NCBI GenBank assembly: GCA_013398055.1
Contig: VZRS01004052.1
Coordinates: 62,001-126,000 of the forward strand
Length of the DNA stretch: 64,000 nt
Reading direction: 5' to 3'
Source of the DNA: Ifrita kowaldi
Lineage: Eukaryota > Chordata > Aves > Passeriformes > Cinclosomatidae
This document shows, piece after piece, positions 13,291 through 26,550 of this stretch; within the stretch, counting starts at the first letter, position 1, and the number at the start of each line of letters is the position of its first letter. The notes under the pieces were generated by a model. The model saw only the letters and a program-made list of their open reading frames with translations. It did not search any database and was not told the DNA's origin. The translations under genes were made by a program, and so were the position numbers.

Positions 13291-15696
13291 AAAACATCTC
13301 TCTTTTCTTATCAATGTGGTTCCCTTTCCCCCCACAAGTCACACCCTTTCCTTGGGGTGGCACACAGTCACTGCTCACCTTGCAGGTGGCACCTTTCTTC
13401 TGTGTTATCTGAGGTTTCTGCCCTGTGCCAGCAGCAGGAACTCTTTCTCCCAGCCTCGCCTCTCTAGGTCATGAGATTCCTGGTAGGCATTCTCATTCTA
13501 CACTGATCTGTCCTTTTTTCCCCTCGACACTGTTATTGACTTTTGTATTATCACAGCATAACCCATTAGCCTTTTTATGCAAATCCCTGTGTTGAATGAA
13601 ATCTGTGTCAATCCATAAAATCAAATTCCAACGTGCTGAGCGACGTAAGTGTCTGGAGCTGCCTTTGTTCGGAACCGCTGAGAGGAAACCCCCCTCAGTC
13701 CCATCCAAACCAAAGTCAGCCACTGCAATCAGCTCTCCACTTGATCCCACTCATCTCTGGAGTATAGAACAGGTCATGTCCTGATCTCAGTGTGAGGGGG
13801 AACCTGAGGCACCACTGCTGCTGTCCAGGAAGCTGTCCCAGTTTTACACCTCTTCATTTCAGATCAGTGCTTGAACCAGTGCTTGCATCCATGTACAGAA
13901 AATGAGCATTAACTTTGCAGTAACACATGGACAGCGCATCGGCCTCCTGCGCTGCGGGTTGCTTCACTCAGGCCATGTGCAGCCAAATCTACAGGGCACA
14001 CCAACATCTTCTGGATGTGTGGTGGTGCCCTCATCCCGAAGCACAAGGAGCTAAAGTGCTGAAGAAGGTCAGAGATGTGCCCAGAGCCACAGGGGGGTTC
14101 TGGCTCAGAGAGAGTAGTACCACAGTGCCTGCTCAAGGGGAAAAGCACACAGGTATTTAAAAGGCAGACAAAACTGTGTCTCTTGAAAAGAAAAATCTGT
14201 ATTAGCCTAAAAACCCCAGAGATTCTGCAGGCCACTGCAGCAGATGTGTTGTATTAAAGGTTATTCCTTTAAAAAACAGTCCAGTGAAAGCATTTAAGGT
14301 CAGGGAAATCTTGTGTTCCCTGATTGCATTAGGCCATGAAACCAAAGGTTGCCCAGGCTCCACCTGTCTCTTTAGAGAAGCCTGTGTGCAATATTTTCCC
14401 CAGGCTTTTATAAGTTGCTGTGTCCTTGCCACAGTGCTGGAGGTGTTTGTGACAATTCTTAAAAAAGAGATGTGATTAGCAAATGGAAGAACTATGACTC
14501 CTTTTAATTAAAATTCTTGGGTTTTCTTTTGTTCAAAAAATCCTCATCACCCTGGCATTTTGCAGGTCAATGCACCTGTAATGAAACGGACTTTGGATCT
14601 CAAAGACTGTGGTTCCATCTGAGCATCAGGTCATTCATCAGGTTGGCGGTGGGAAAATTATTTTCCAGTTTGCTGACTAGGTTTAAGTGGTTCGTAACAG
14701 CTTAATCCAAAACTTCTCTTGTGCCATAACTGGTATCTCTGTGTTCCCCAGAGCTAAATCAGACCAACGCTCTTTCAAATTGCAGTCAACTGAGTCAACA
14801 GTCCTTACACTACCTGTGAGAAGAAATGACACTTTTATCCTGTTTTAGTCCATTTAACTGTAGAACAGTGAAGTTTAGAGAAAGTGTTGAGTTTTATGTG
14901 TTTTAAGCTTACCTTCCTCTCTTGATATTAAGGAAGACAGGTGGTACAACAGCACTTCACCTCATTTCTTCCACCTGCTTTCCTTTGCTTTACATAAACT
15001 TTGCCTTTTCTCTTACGTAGAAACTGTACCCACTCTGGAGCAGGAGGAGTGTGTTCAGTCTCTGTGGGTGATGGCACCTCACAAGATGAGGCTCTGCTTC
15101 ATCACTGCAGGCCCAGAAAGAAAGATGGGACAAGCAGGAGGATGGATTAGCTCTGGCCCTTCCCTGTAGCTGTTATAGGCAGGCCAGTCCCCAGGAGAAC
15201 GCACTGAAATCCCTGTGTGCAAACCTCATCTCCCAGAACGATGCCTTCCCCAACAGGAAATGCTGCAATAAGCTGTTACCAAAGGCAAAAAACCCCCCCC
15301 ACACTTTTTCTCTTACACTCTTATTGTCCCCTTATCTCCACCACTTTTTAAGTCCAGTTCCACTTTTTCAGTCTGACCCTTCCATTGTGCCGAGCTTCTC
15401 CTCAGTGCTGGCAGCTGCTATTCAGGGGCTGCAAGGCAGCAGAGGGTTGAAGGTTTCATTAGAGCAAAGCCCTCCCAATGCTGGGCATTGTGCATGGCTC
15501 AGCAGCACAGTCATCAATCTTCTCCCACCACTCCCTGCCACACTGGGAAGCTTCTCCTCCAGGACACACATCCCCTTGGCATGTCATGTTGAGAGACAGA
15601 AGCTCCTGAAATATTTTTGAATTTATTATCACAGTTGCAGCAACAGAAACATTTGACTTTTCTGTCTAAATCAATACAGGGTTCTTTCTCTTTTCC
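13291..15696. other. unique non-coding sequence
   Basis: No gene recognised. Overlapping frames of 60-108 codons around 13490-14260 show no domain. A C8 run lies at 15293-15300. Confidence 0.4.
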
Positions 15697-15712
15697 TTTT
15701 TTTTTTTTTTTT
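15697..15712. repeat. poly-T run (16 T)
   Basis: Sixteen T, preceded by a pyrimidine-rich stretch from about 15681. It could be the poly-A tail of a minus-strand retrocopy, but the sequence to its right does not match any transcript that I recognise. Confidence 0.9.
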
Positions 15713-16722
15713 AAGGACATGCCTACACAACAGTTTCACTGCCGAGCTCTTCAAAAGAGCAAGCAGAGGAAGAGCTGTCGGATCATTCTGGCTGTAATTT
15801 CAGTGTATCTTTCAATTGCCCACAATAAGAGGGTCAGTCTTGTACTTTTTGACCACATTTCCCCTCAGTCCAGGTTTGATGTTGACCTACTTTCCCATGC
15901 CACAATTCACTAATATTCCCTTCAGCATCCAAATAATAAAGTGAGAGGAAAACTCCAAATCCGACTTGCACTAAGCAATTATTTTCATGTCCATCTGTAT
16001 TCACTGTGTTAGTGCCAGGGTTTTGTTAATGCACAATAGAGGATAATGAGATCACTTTCTAATTCTCCATCTTCTTCTATCTGAAGCTCTGGGAGCTCTG
16101 AGGAAAGACAAAAGCTGTCATGTTTTACCAGGGCAGTGCTTCAAACTGCAGCACCTCACAGTGATTACAGCCATGTGTTTACAGGAAGGTGTAAAAAATA
16201 AGTGGATGGATGAATAAATAAATGAATGAAACCCCTCATGTTAAACAGTTTACACAGATTAAATAACACCTCAGGGAACTTGTTTCCCTTTACAAATACC
16301 GTTCCTTTAACCTAAGTCCTCAGGTAAGCCCCAGACAAACCAGAAGCTGTGGGGAGATGAAGCTGTGTAGGAGACAGATGGGGTTATCTTACAAATAAAC
16401 TGAGCTGTGCAAATGAAAACACAGCACTGAGAAACATGACACTACACAAATTCTCTGTCCCTGGGGGAAGGAGCCTTCTGCTGTCACTGCACGTGTGAGC
16501 TCCCGGCCTGATGCCCTCCCCAGGGCCTTCTCACCCCTGTATCTGCTGCTGAACTGGGTGCTGGAAGCAAACTCCAAAACTGTTCCAGGAGCTGCAGAGC
16601 TGCCCTGGCCAGCCACAGCCTGGCCCCCACGCCAGGAGTGGACAGGGACTGAGAGGCCTCAGGGCTAGGGAGCCCACGGTAGGCCAAGCCTAGCCTGGCT
16701 CCACACCCGCCACGTGCTCTGA
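15713..16722. other. unique non-coding sequence with a short TGAA/TAAA-rich patch
   Basis: A short imperfect tetranucleotide patch of GGAT, GAATAAATAAAT and GAATGAA lies at about 16203-16231. A GC-richer patch at about 16480-16700 carries overlapping frames on the minus strand with no domain. Confidence 0.4.
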
Positions 16723-16786
16723 ATGTCACAGATGTGTCAAATACAGCACAGGGCATGTCACAGATGTGTCAAATACAGCACAGGGT
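16723..16786 (+). repeat. 32-bp exact tandem duplication (2 copies)
   Basis: Copy 1 is 16723-16754 and copy 2 is 16755-16786. Each starts 'ATGTCACAGATGTGTC' and ends in '...CAGCACAGGG' plus one base. The copies differ only at that final base (C versus T). Such near-identity points to a very recent slip or duplication, or to a polymorphic minisatellite. Confidence 0.95.
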
Positions 16787-19700
16787 GGCTGCAGGCTCTG
16801 ACCCAGCTGCTCTGAGCATCCTCTGAATCTGCTGCCTAAGAGAGGCCCTACAGATGTTTATTGCATGTTGGAGCAAAGTAACAAAGACCTCAGCATTAAA
16901 CAATGGCCTCTCGAGTATACCACACACGCAGTATGTGCTGTGCTGAGTTTTCCTATTTTCCTGCCTTTTGGGGTTGCTGTATTCCAGAGCTAGCTGTGGT
17001 TTGCTCTCCACGGTGATGCACAATGCAGTGTCCTCACCATCTGCTTCATGGAAATCTCTCCAAGCTTCCCCTTCCAGGAGAAGATGTACATGAGAATCTG
17101 GTTTTGCAGCAAAGACTCACTGGGACCCCAGTGTGACAAACACATGGGCTGAAGGACATACTGGCCACATTCAGATCAAAGGATTTGGGAGTGCACATGA
17201 TCTCCTCTGTGCCAAGTCACAAATGAGGGGTTTCTAAATAATATCAGAGTATGATCTGGCCAATACTAGAAGCCTTTGACATAGAAGCAGAAGTTTTCCA
17301 AATTATTCTTCATTTAAAACACAATAAATTTCAGCTAGTAAAACTGCAGTGCATTCAGAGAATCCCAAAATATGCTTAACATACGGCAGAAATAACGAGA
17401 TAAACTTTCAGATCAGATGTTTTATCATATTCTGGAAATAATACTCTTGATCTACAAAATAAATTACTAAAGAAAGCTTTGAGTAAATATGAGTGAAGCA
17501 ACTCTGTTGCCCTCAGTAGAACTGGGACATCTATCTACATCAGGATCAAACCTGGTGCACACATTTTTACTGTTCTCAAAGGCCTGCTTTGATAGAACAA
17601 CTTTTGCCTCCCTGAACCTTTAGGAAATTTCCCAGACTACAGATTCCAGGGGTAGGCAGAGAGACACCACTTCAGAGGGTGTCCTAAGTAACACAAGAGC
17701 CAACATTACCATTTCTCATCAAAAAGAGGATTATATAAAGTAAACTTTTTGACCATAACACAGGGTTGCTTTTTTAAAAGCAGGAAGCATTTTGTAATTG
17801 CCAGGTTATTATAAATATCCTGGGTTTTTTATAAAATTTACTTTTCTCTGGTGAACTGATTATGATGACTCCTGGTAGTTTTTTATACAAAAATGTTAAC
17901 TATGGGTTAATTCTATGCCATATTATCCACTTGTAATTATAGTCTCTATCAAGGTGATGGTATGGGGCCTGGTAGTTTCTGGTGTGCATCTGCAAGCTGC
18001 ACTGTTGGGAGAATTTTGTTCCAGCTTCACAAATGCCTTTGAGAGTTTTAACTGACTGGACCCGTAGCTGAGTAACATATGTTTAGGTTTTGGTAAAATT
18101 TTGTTTGAGCAGATAAGGAAAGAAAAATTAATAATTATGTACATGAGTCTTATATGCACATAAAAATCTTGTAGAAGAAGTAGCCTCCTCCAGACATATT
18201 CAGTGACAAGGAAATAAACTCAGCTCCAAAACCACAGTCCAAATTCACAGCTGAAATTGGTGTTTTGCAGCTGGTACCCTTTCAGTCATCTAAATACAGT
18301 GAAACAGAACCTCCCAGATGCTGGGCAGTGGCTGGGGGATGAGGAAACCCATCCTCTGCTGTGTCCACAGCCACAGCTGGACTGGAGCCACCCGAGCTCT
18401 GCAGCTTCTACCAGCCCTGCTGGCATGGGTGTCTGAACTGAGCTCCTCCTGAGGCCAGCAAGGCTTGGCAAGGGAAGCTGGAAGAACCAGCCTGGGCTTC
18501 TCCACAGTTCGGGCTCCTGACACAACTCCTGGGTCATCCTTTGTAAGTAGTAAGAGCATGGACAGGCAGCCAGCCCAAAAACAGGATGGGAAGAGATGCC
18601 CCTTGACCAGATGGAATATTTCAGGAGAGACATTAGAAAGTGGCCATAGGAGCCAGAAACCCAGATCTCAGAAACTGTGTCCACACTGTACTTGACCTGG
18701 ATGGCTCTGAGGTCCTGGCACCTGACTCCTGTGCCAGCCTGTGCTGGTGTATCCCCCCTCTCCCCAGGCTGTACTATGACCTCATAAATGCTCATTAGGC
18801 CTCGTTCTTGATGAACAGCCCCTGGGCTCAGCTCCTCTTGAGCTTATCAGAAACACTGTCAGCTCCCAGGCACTGCTGCTGTCCAACGAGCTCCTGCGCT
18901 TTAACCAAGTCTTGGAAACTTCTTTTTCTCTCCTGAATACCAAGCCTGGAATAACAATTCCATTATCGAAATTGCTAAGGAAGTGACCGACCTGAATTGC
19001 AGCCAGGCTGGAAAATGGCTGTGGCTAAAGCCCGTCTCTCGTGACCCTGCCAACAGCGGTCCCCAGCGAGACCCTTGGAGCTCTCCTGGGCCGCAGCAGC
19101 TGCCACCAGCGACCTCCCTCTGCTGGGGCCTCTCCCAGCTCAGGAAATCTCAAGTTTGCTGTACTTGGAGCACCTGCTGGATGACAGTGATGGATCCTGG
19201 CCTGATCCCCCCACTCCCCAAGGCTCAACCCTTTGCCCATTGGGAAGATCCAAAGGCTTTTGATGTGGGCACTTCACTGAATTTGAGGGCAATTCTTTCA
19301 CAGGTCTGTACCTTGTACAGACCCTTCAGGTCTGTGTGTGTGCCACAGCAAATGTCCATGAACATTGCTCTGCTAATTATTAAATTCTTTAGATTGTAAG
19401 TTAATGAGGCCCGTGAGTTCCTGTTGTGCTACAGTAAATTCTATATGAATCCTTTGTAAAGTTAACTCAAGCTATTGAATAGGTGCTGTTAGGTTTAAGT
19501 GCTGTTAAACCTCTAGGCCTCAACTGTTGGCCAAGTCCAGCGCTCAGTTTGGCAACGGGGTCCACTCTGAACCTCGTGCCTCAGCCAGAGGGTCTCTCAT
19601 ATTCCTTTTTACCCTCACCCTACCTATCCTCATCCTTCACCTCCCTGCCCCCACCTTCCACCCCCCAACCTTCACAAAGACAATTTTTGGGCCGATTCTG

Positions 19701-22000
19701 ATTTTCAATTGATTGATTTTAGATTTTCGTTTGCTTTTTCTCTGTGTGTTTAACCACATAGTAAGCAGTAGAGTAAACCTTGCCCATTAACTTTGTCATG
19801 CTTTTTCTTTTATATTGAACCTGCTTTTGCCAATACTTTTGCCAGTGATTCTTTAAGTGACCTAAAACACTCATTTGTGACACAGCCCCCATCAGCAGCT
19901 TGCACACAGCTTCACTTTTCACTGGCAGCTTGGCTTTTCACTGCCTGTAAATCCCTTTTGGAAAGACAGATTCCGCTGTGAAAGTAATTTTTTTCCATCT
20001 GACACGATTGCCACGGGGGAGATCAAACAGCTGGAGACTGCAAGTGATGGACCATGCCAGTGAAACCTGTTTTCAGGATACTGTAACTAGTGGATGCACC
20101 TTGGAAATGAGGTTTTGCCTCGGGAATGTAAACTGCAACCTAGCAGACTAGCAGGATAGATACAGGAGGTCATGAGTAATGAGGGAAATAGGTGTAACTG
20201 GAGGCAGAGGTGACCCACCAGCACACAGCTGTGCCTTGGCAGCAGAGCATGCTCACATCCACTGGATGAAGCTGATCCCAGGATGAGCATTAGCATTTCC
20301 CAGTGACCCGAGAGCCCTCACAATGTTCCATGCCTTTATCTGGAAACAGACACCTTTACCAAAAGAGGTCAGTTGCATCTTGAGCCCCACAACAGCCATC
20401 CCAGGCAGGTATAGATCTCCACTGAATTTCTGAAGTTTCCACTAGGCTGGAAGTGGATTAAGCTCTACAAATGAACAAATCTGCCCAGAGTGATGGACAT
20501 GGCAGGAGGTGGAATCAGGGGCTGTCAGCTGCTGCTGAGTCACTTGGGCAGAAAACCCTCCTCTGAAGTTTTATGTGTGGCTTTGTGGAGCTTACAGCTG
20601 CTTTCTCACCTCTCTTGTCAGGAGCAGCTGAATAGTTCAACAATATTGTTAACCCTGTGCAAAGGAAAATACATCCTCCCTAAAGTAGATTTTGCAGACC
20701 CAGGATATTTCACCATTTCTGTAAATTTGGAAATTTTGCTGTCTGGTCACATTTTCCTCCCTATCAACCTGGGCAGTGTGATTTGTTGCCCTAAAAGAAA
20801 ATCACTATTATGTTAGCAGCACACAGCAGCAACAGTTCTAACATCTGACACAGCAGTAGTAAGTTCCTGACCTGACATTTCGAAGAGACTCTTCCTGACT
20901 CTGGTGTGCTTTGGAGTAAGCCCTAAAGACCTTGCCCATGCTTTACCCCAGTAGTCTTCCTTGTGATCAGCACTAGACTCTTCATCTGCTGTGGGGCTCC
21001 TGGGGCCTCTTTATTCTTTCTGAACATTCAGCTTGCAGTCAAATGTCAGCTCCTCAAAAATAAGTGGTTGGCTTGTGGTTAAGGAATCGGAAGAAGAGGG
21101 CTTGGTTAATTCCCACCTCAACCACAGATGTCCCAAGTGAGGTTGGCCAGATTGTTAACAGTCTGGTTTATTCCAGAAGCACTGAATTCAGTTGCTACCC
21201 AGTGGAATTTTTATGCGCTTGGCCCTTAAAATCTCTACTAACACCCACAGCTGTAGGACAGGGACAATCCTACCACCTTTCTCCCACTTACTGAAAGCTG
21301 GAAGTTCAGTACCAGGCTCTGGGGTCCGAAATGTTTGTACAGCACTAAGCACAGGGAGCTCCAGGGGCTCTAAGAGAAGAAAGAGCCAAGGAACAGAGAC
21401 CCTCCCTGTGAGAGGGTCAGCAGAAGGGGTTTCTCCCATATCCCAGGAAGATGATCGGAATATGCCAGAGGGAAAAAAAAGGTAATTGTCTCAAATTGGA
21501 AGATTACACAGGTTGACTCATGGGCACATGCAATGAGTTTCTGGCAGAGTGATTTTACCTCCTCATTTGAACCACTCAAAATGAAGGCAGAATTTTAGTC
21601 ACACAGAAATTACATCAAAAGGAAAATCCAGATGTTTTGTGAATCCCACCACTAATCAGCTACAAGTGCTGTTTTTTCCATTGTACAAGAAAATGATGAA
21701 TTTTTAAACATATACAAAACAAATTGTTTGTGATTACATTAGACCTTCAAAAGAAAGAAGGAACATAAATTCAGAGATGAATAGCATAATATTGGATGCT
21801 TGCCTCAGAGCTCGACTTCAATAACTTATCTCAATAAATCCCCCTGCAGAAAGCATCTTATGTACTTCAAGCCTGGAGAAGATGAGACATGAATGCTGGA
21901 GGAATTACAAGACAGGGGCATTCTTGCAACAGTGAACAAGCTGAAAATTACAAGGTAATGGAAACTCAGCGGGAGGCTGCCGTACCCTGCCATTAGCTAA
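16787..22000. other. unique non-coding sequence
   Basis: No gene, RNA gene or repeat family recognised. The longest frames (169 codons minus at about 18286-18795, 138 codons plus at about 18983-19399) lie in GC-richer patches. They overlap other frames and contain no motif that I know. AT-rich tracts around 17220-17500 and 17720-17960 have nothing identifiable. Confidence 0.4.
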
Positions 22001-22340
22001 CTCCTCCAATGATTGCTGCAGAAATCACTCAGGTTATGTAAGCACTGTACACTGCTGCTGCACTTTGCATCTCTCTCCACCTAAGCACACAGACAATTTA
22101 ATTAGGCAAGAAGAGATACCTGAGCAACAGGGACTTTGGCTGGCAGATGAAACGGGGCTGCCTCCCGGCCGAAGCACAGCCCTTTGTCCCAGCACGACCA
22201 GCTGCCTGTCTCTTCTTTGTTGCACTTTGACACCGGCTGTACTGATCCGTTTATTAAGGCATTTATCATTTTTAAGCCAATATAGCCCTGACCTCCTCAA
22301 ACTGCACTACTACCGTGACTGTGGAGATCAGGAAAATGAG
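22000..22340. promoter_or_regulatory. candidate conserved non-coding element
   Basis: A mixed-composition block has several CpG-containing words (CTCCCGGCCGAAG near 22165, GCACGACCAGC near 22190, ACACCGGCTGTAC near 22230) embedded next to 'TTATTAAGGCATTTATC' near 22252. Retained CpGs in otherwise CpG-poor DNA can mark constrained or unmethylated sequence. This is weak evidence by itself. Confidence 0.25.
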
Positions 22341-23600
22341 GAATTAACAGCAGGAGAGTATTAGGCTTGAGTTCCTTAAAGGGCAATTAGTGCTTGTCCT
22401 TCATGCTTCTTCTCACAGTCTCATCCCATAGAAACACTTGTTATTCCAGTCTTGGATAATAAGTCAGCTTCATATAAACATATCAGTGTTGTGGTTCTTA
22501 TTTTACCAACAAGAAGGTTAATGAGGGTAAGACACACTTACAGTATTAAAAAGGGAGAAGAAAAGCAGCCTGGCAGTGCAATATGGCAGAGCAGAGTGGG
22601 AAATGCACTTACAAAAAGGCACAAGAAACCTGGAAAGAAGAAAACACTTCCTCCAAGCAGATGCACCACAGAAACAGAAGAAATCTGCTGAAAAGTTTTG
22701 AGCATAAAGGAGACACAAGACAGATCATGTTAAGCTTTCCAAGAGCTGGGGAAGGAGAGAGCAGCAGTAATGGGTAACACGGCATCCCTGTCTATTTAGG
22801 AAATGATGCAGCTGCTCTGAGGGGGACTCGCAGTGCCTGAATGAAGAGGCACAATGGTCAGGACTGTGGAGCAGGGGCCTTGGTCACACACTGCAGAAAG
22901 GCCCTCCAAGTCAAGGGGTCACCAGCAGAACAGTAGTGTCCCCCAGATTTTACCCTCTGAGTATTGCTTTCTCCTACCCTCCTGTATGCTGTCACCTCAC
23001 AAAGCCATCAGCAATCTGTCCCCAGTCCTGCAGGTTAAGGGGGGTTTGGTCTCAGAAAACCCAAGGGAATGAGATGCCCATGCCAGTCCAGCCTTCCTAC
23101 TTCCTACCCCTCCCTATAACGATTAATCCCACAAGACCCACGGCTCTGTGCCACTGGCCAGGCCTGACCTTACCTCAGCTGGGTTTTAGAGATGTAGAAG
23201 ACAGCTTCTCCTCCTGGGACAACACAGCAGCCACAGAGAGAGGGTTCACTCATCACAGCAGAGAGGAAACACAAGACACAGGAGATCAAACCTGCAGCCT
23301 GAGTTTTGATCTTAGGTGCTTAAAAGATAGGCATCTAAATCCATATTAAGGTGCTTACTTGTCTCAGTGAAGTACCTTGGGGCATGACAGCAAAAAGCTT
23401 GGTTCCCAGGCAGTTCAGCTAGATATGACTTGACTCTTGTGATGGCTCATGTGAGACAGGCCCAGCCCGGCCTGGTGTCCCCACAGCCTCCTGTGCAGGG
23501 AGGCCAGAACCCAGCCCAGAACCCAGCCCAGACTGGGGCGGGTTGCTGCGGTGCTCTCACGCTGCCCTGCACCGGGCAATCTTCCACCTGCCCCAGAGAG
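22341..23600. other. unique non-coding sequence
   Basis: No gene recognised. A word pair near 23312-23360 ('TTAGGTGCTTAAAAG', 'GGCATCTAAATCC', 'AAGGTGCTTAC') resembles an internal direct repeat. A 12-bp unit CCAGAACCCAGC is repeated 2.4 times at 23504-23532. Confidence 0.4.
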
Positions 23601-24010
23601 GAGGGTGGGAGCCGATTGTGGCGCAGGAGGGCAGCGAAGCTCTGACTCGAGTTCACCTTGCCCACCAGTGGTAAAGGTGCGTGAAGGAGGCAGGAATGAA
23701 GCGGAGGGACTTCTGCGTGGGGCAGGGAAAGGTTTATTGGAGAATACAAAAGCCACGGAAAAGCCACGAAGAAAGCTGCGAGAATGAGGGTGTCGTGGGG
23801 TTTTATACCCCTACATAATGGGCATGGAGAACACATAATAACCAATAAAATATCAGTTAGGGGGTGTTACAAGGGCAGGGAGAAGGGATTGGAGTGAGTG
23901 GGAGAAGGAGTGGGGGGAGAGGAGCAACAGAGGCCAAACAACTACCGAGGAACATGGAACTTTCTGGAAAGGCAACCAAATATGAAACTTAAGGGGAGGG
24001 GAGGGCAGCA
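23600..24010 (-). mobile_element. endogenous retrovirus LTR remnant
   Basis: Read on the minus strand, the block has the order expected of a long terminal repeat. A U3-like part carries a CCAAT-type box (reverse of CCAATGG near 24012). Next comes a TATA box GGGTATAAAACCCC (complement of 23797-23810). About 60 bases on is an AATAAA polyadenylation signal (complement of 23733-23738), and a U5-like GC-richer stretch follows. The ends are not resolved: TGTAACACC (complement of about 23863-23871) is one possible left end, but it would make U3 short. No gag, pol or env sequence was seen nearby, so it is most likely a solo or truncated LTR. A chance promoter-like region is the alternative. Confidence 0.6.
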
Positions 24011-26292
24011 GCCAATGGTCAGTGTGTTTTACACAGCTTTTTGGGTGCTCACTGTACCTTCAAGCCCTTGAGCTGTGGATGCATCAAACCAGTGGACTTT
24101 TTGGTCTGCTTGGTCCAGCTGACCATGGCTCTGGCCATGGCTCACCACAACAGTGGGTTAATCGTGTCTTACTGGGAACTCCTGCACTGTCTGTGCCATT
24201 CTTTGGCTCTGTCCCAGCTCTGGGAGTTACTTCCTTGCATTGTGCCCCATCCATGCTGTCAGCATGTGCTGTAACCGTCAGCAGCTCCTTTGATACACAC
24301 TGCTTGCATTTAAACTCAGGCCTCCTCCAGTGTTTTCCAATCAATATCCCCTGCCAGGATTTCTGAGATACTTTGGTATTTTCCAGTAACTATGACAGAA
24401 AATGTGAGATATATTGCAAATGCCACCTTATTTCTGTGCCAGGCTTCAAATTTGGTGGGAAGATTTCATTCTGAGTTGGAGGAGGGATGTATTTTACCCT
24501 CTGTGTCTCAGAGATGCTTTCATGATGGTGACTGTTACACCCTTGGTATGAAATATGCAATTATAAAACAATGTCTCTAACTATTATTAAAAATTGTTTC
24601 TCTAAAATAAGATACTGGGTATTAACTGTTAAATATTCTTGGTTTTATTCTGTATCCAGAGAAAAGGAAATTTAGAAACATTGGCACTCTGTGTCTGGAA
24701 GAGACTCTCAGATCCCAGAACGTGCTTTGGTTTTTATGGGTTTCATTTCAGGAGTTGAATTTTTAACTCAAATCAATAAAATGCATGGGTGCACTTACAC
24801 GCTCATCCAGCTTTCCTGGACATGTTAGAAGATTACCAAGCTTGCCTGATTCTAATTAAAAGCAGACTAGCGGGCAATTAATTTAACTTGTACCAACTTG
24901 TAATTACAACATTTGCTGTACAACCCTACAAATACAGGTGGCAAGGGGGGAGAGGCTTCTCTGAGATTTTTGTGGTGCTGCTCTGAAAAACCTCAGAGCA
25001 AATCACTTGTGGTAAGTTTTAGTGTGAGACCTGCATTGTTTAAAAATCATCTCAATACTGCCTTATACAACAATAAAATGGAAGATGTGGGAAAGTAAAA
25101 ACTGCAACGTGCTCCGTGAATCCCCAGTCATTCCACTGCTCCCACTGTCTGCCCAGTTACTCCCCTGATGAGCTGTGTTCCTGGTTTTCAGTCTGACCTC
25201 TTGTTTGCCTGTGCCACGTGGTTCTGTAAGCAAATCTCTCTTCGCTGCAGCTGCTTGACCATTCAAAAGTGGAGTTTCATCCCCTTCTGCCTTTCCTCTT
25301 TCTCCATCACTATTCAGGCTGCAGTGAGAATGAGAAATACCACTGAGTTCTTCAGCTCCATAACCACCCTTCCGTTCTGAACAGATATTTTATTAAAAGG
25401 CTTCCTGAAGACTAATGCTGCAACTAGGGTGGATTTAATAACAAACAGACTGTTTTCCTCCTCTTTTGTAGAGCCAAGGACTACTCGCAGCCTCAGTGGA
25501 ACATTATGGCAAGACAATGTTTCCTGTGCAATGGAGAAAAGCTAAAGTGCTTCCTTTCCCCATCACCATGTGACATTATGTCCTTTCCCCATCCCCAGCA
25601 GGAGAAATCCAGTGACACATTCCCCTAATCCAAGTTGTCAATTAAATGACAACAAATAAATGACAACTTTAATGTCACTTCACTAAAATGACTCTGCAAC
25701 AATTTTTGCTTTATTGCCCAATTGTGTCCCATCAAGTATCACACAACTCTGAAAAATATCCCCAGAAGAAGGGGGGAAAAAAGAAATAATGAAGGAAGGA
25801 AGGAAAACAAGTGAAAGAAGAAGCCAGAAACTGCTTTCTGATGTTGGGTTTATACAGGTCATCTTTTCTCCAAGACTGGGCACAGCTCAGTGCAGCTGAT
25901 GAGGTGACTGGTACATGCTCAGAGCGAAGGTGGTCTTCCAGAGAAATTCACATTTCCAGCTTTTATTTGTCATGCCAGGACACTCAGAGATTGTCAGACA
26001 CTGAGTCAATGCTCGGTTTTCAGAGAAAAATATACACAGTTCAAACCTGAGACTTAATGATTTGAAGAACTGCGTTGCCTCTGCTCCCTTGGTGATACCT
26101 GATGCATAGGAAACCAAATTACTTACTGTTGACACTGACTTGTTTCACTGAGGATTCATATTTGTTCTGAATGATCTTCAAGCTGTGGAGAGTGTTAAAT
26201 GTACACCGCCAACCAGAAAATGCTTATAATGATAGTTATTTGTCATACATTCTCTCACTACTGATTGTCTATAGGATAGAAACAAAACCAAT
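24011..26292. other. unique non-coding sequence
   Basis: No gene recognised. An AT-rich patch at about 24840-24920, with 'TCTAATTAAAAG', 'GGGCAATTAATTTAAC' and 'TTGTAATTACAAC', looks like a small candidate conserved element. A purine-rich patch with three GGAA repeats lies at about 25763-25823. Confidence 0.4.
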
Positions 26293-26550
26293 GAATAATT
26301 TAGGTGAGAAGGGACCTTGGAAGCCTTTAGGCTAACCTCCTGCTCCAAGCTGTCTCAGCTAGCTCAGATTGCCAAGGACCTGGTCTAGTTTCAGTATTTC
26401 CACTGGTAGAGATCCCATAACCTCTCTGGTCCTCTGGTCATGTCTAATCACTCTCACAATGACATTGGTTTCTTAATATCTTCAAAGGTATATCCAGAAT
26501 GGATTCATACCTGAAAATGTCTCCTTATTCCTCTTCCCTTGTATCCCTGT
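26293..26550 (-). repeat. old, degraded CR1 LINE fragment
   Basis: The plus-strand reading starts 'GGTGAGAAGGGACCTTGG' and continues with 'CTAACCTCCTGCTCCAAGC', 'GACCTGGTCTAG', 'GATCCCATAACCTCTCTGG' and 'CTCTTCCCTTGTATCCC'. This is the reverse complement of the 3' region of an older CR1 subfamily. It is much more diverged than the other copies in the window and its terminal octamers have decayed. Confidence 0.8.

Noticed and set aside
15681..15712. Pyrimidine-rich tract plus 16 T as a splice acceptor or retrocopy tail
   Set aside because: It ends in TTAAGGACATG, so an AG is present, but the downstream frame (to about 15913) has no domain and no donor that I can support.
18286..18795. 169-codon minus frame
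   Set aside because: Mirror frames are open on the opposite strand, there is no domain, and the translation is rich in serine, cysteine and tryptophan, as chance frames in such sequence often are.
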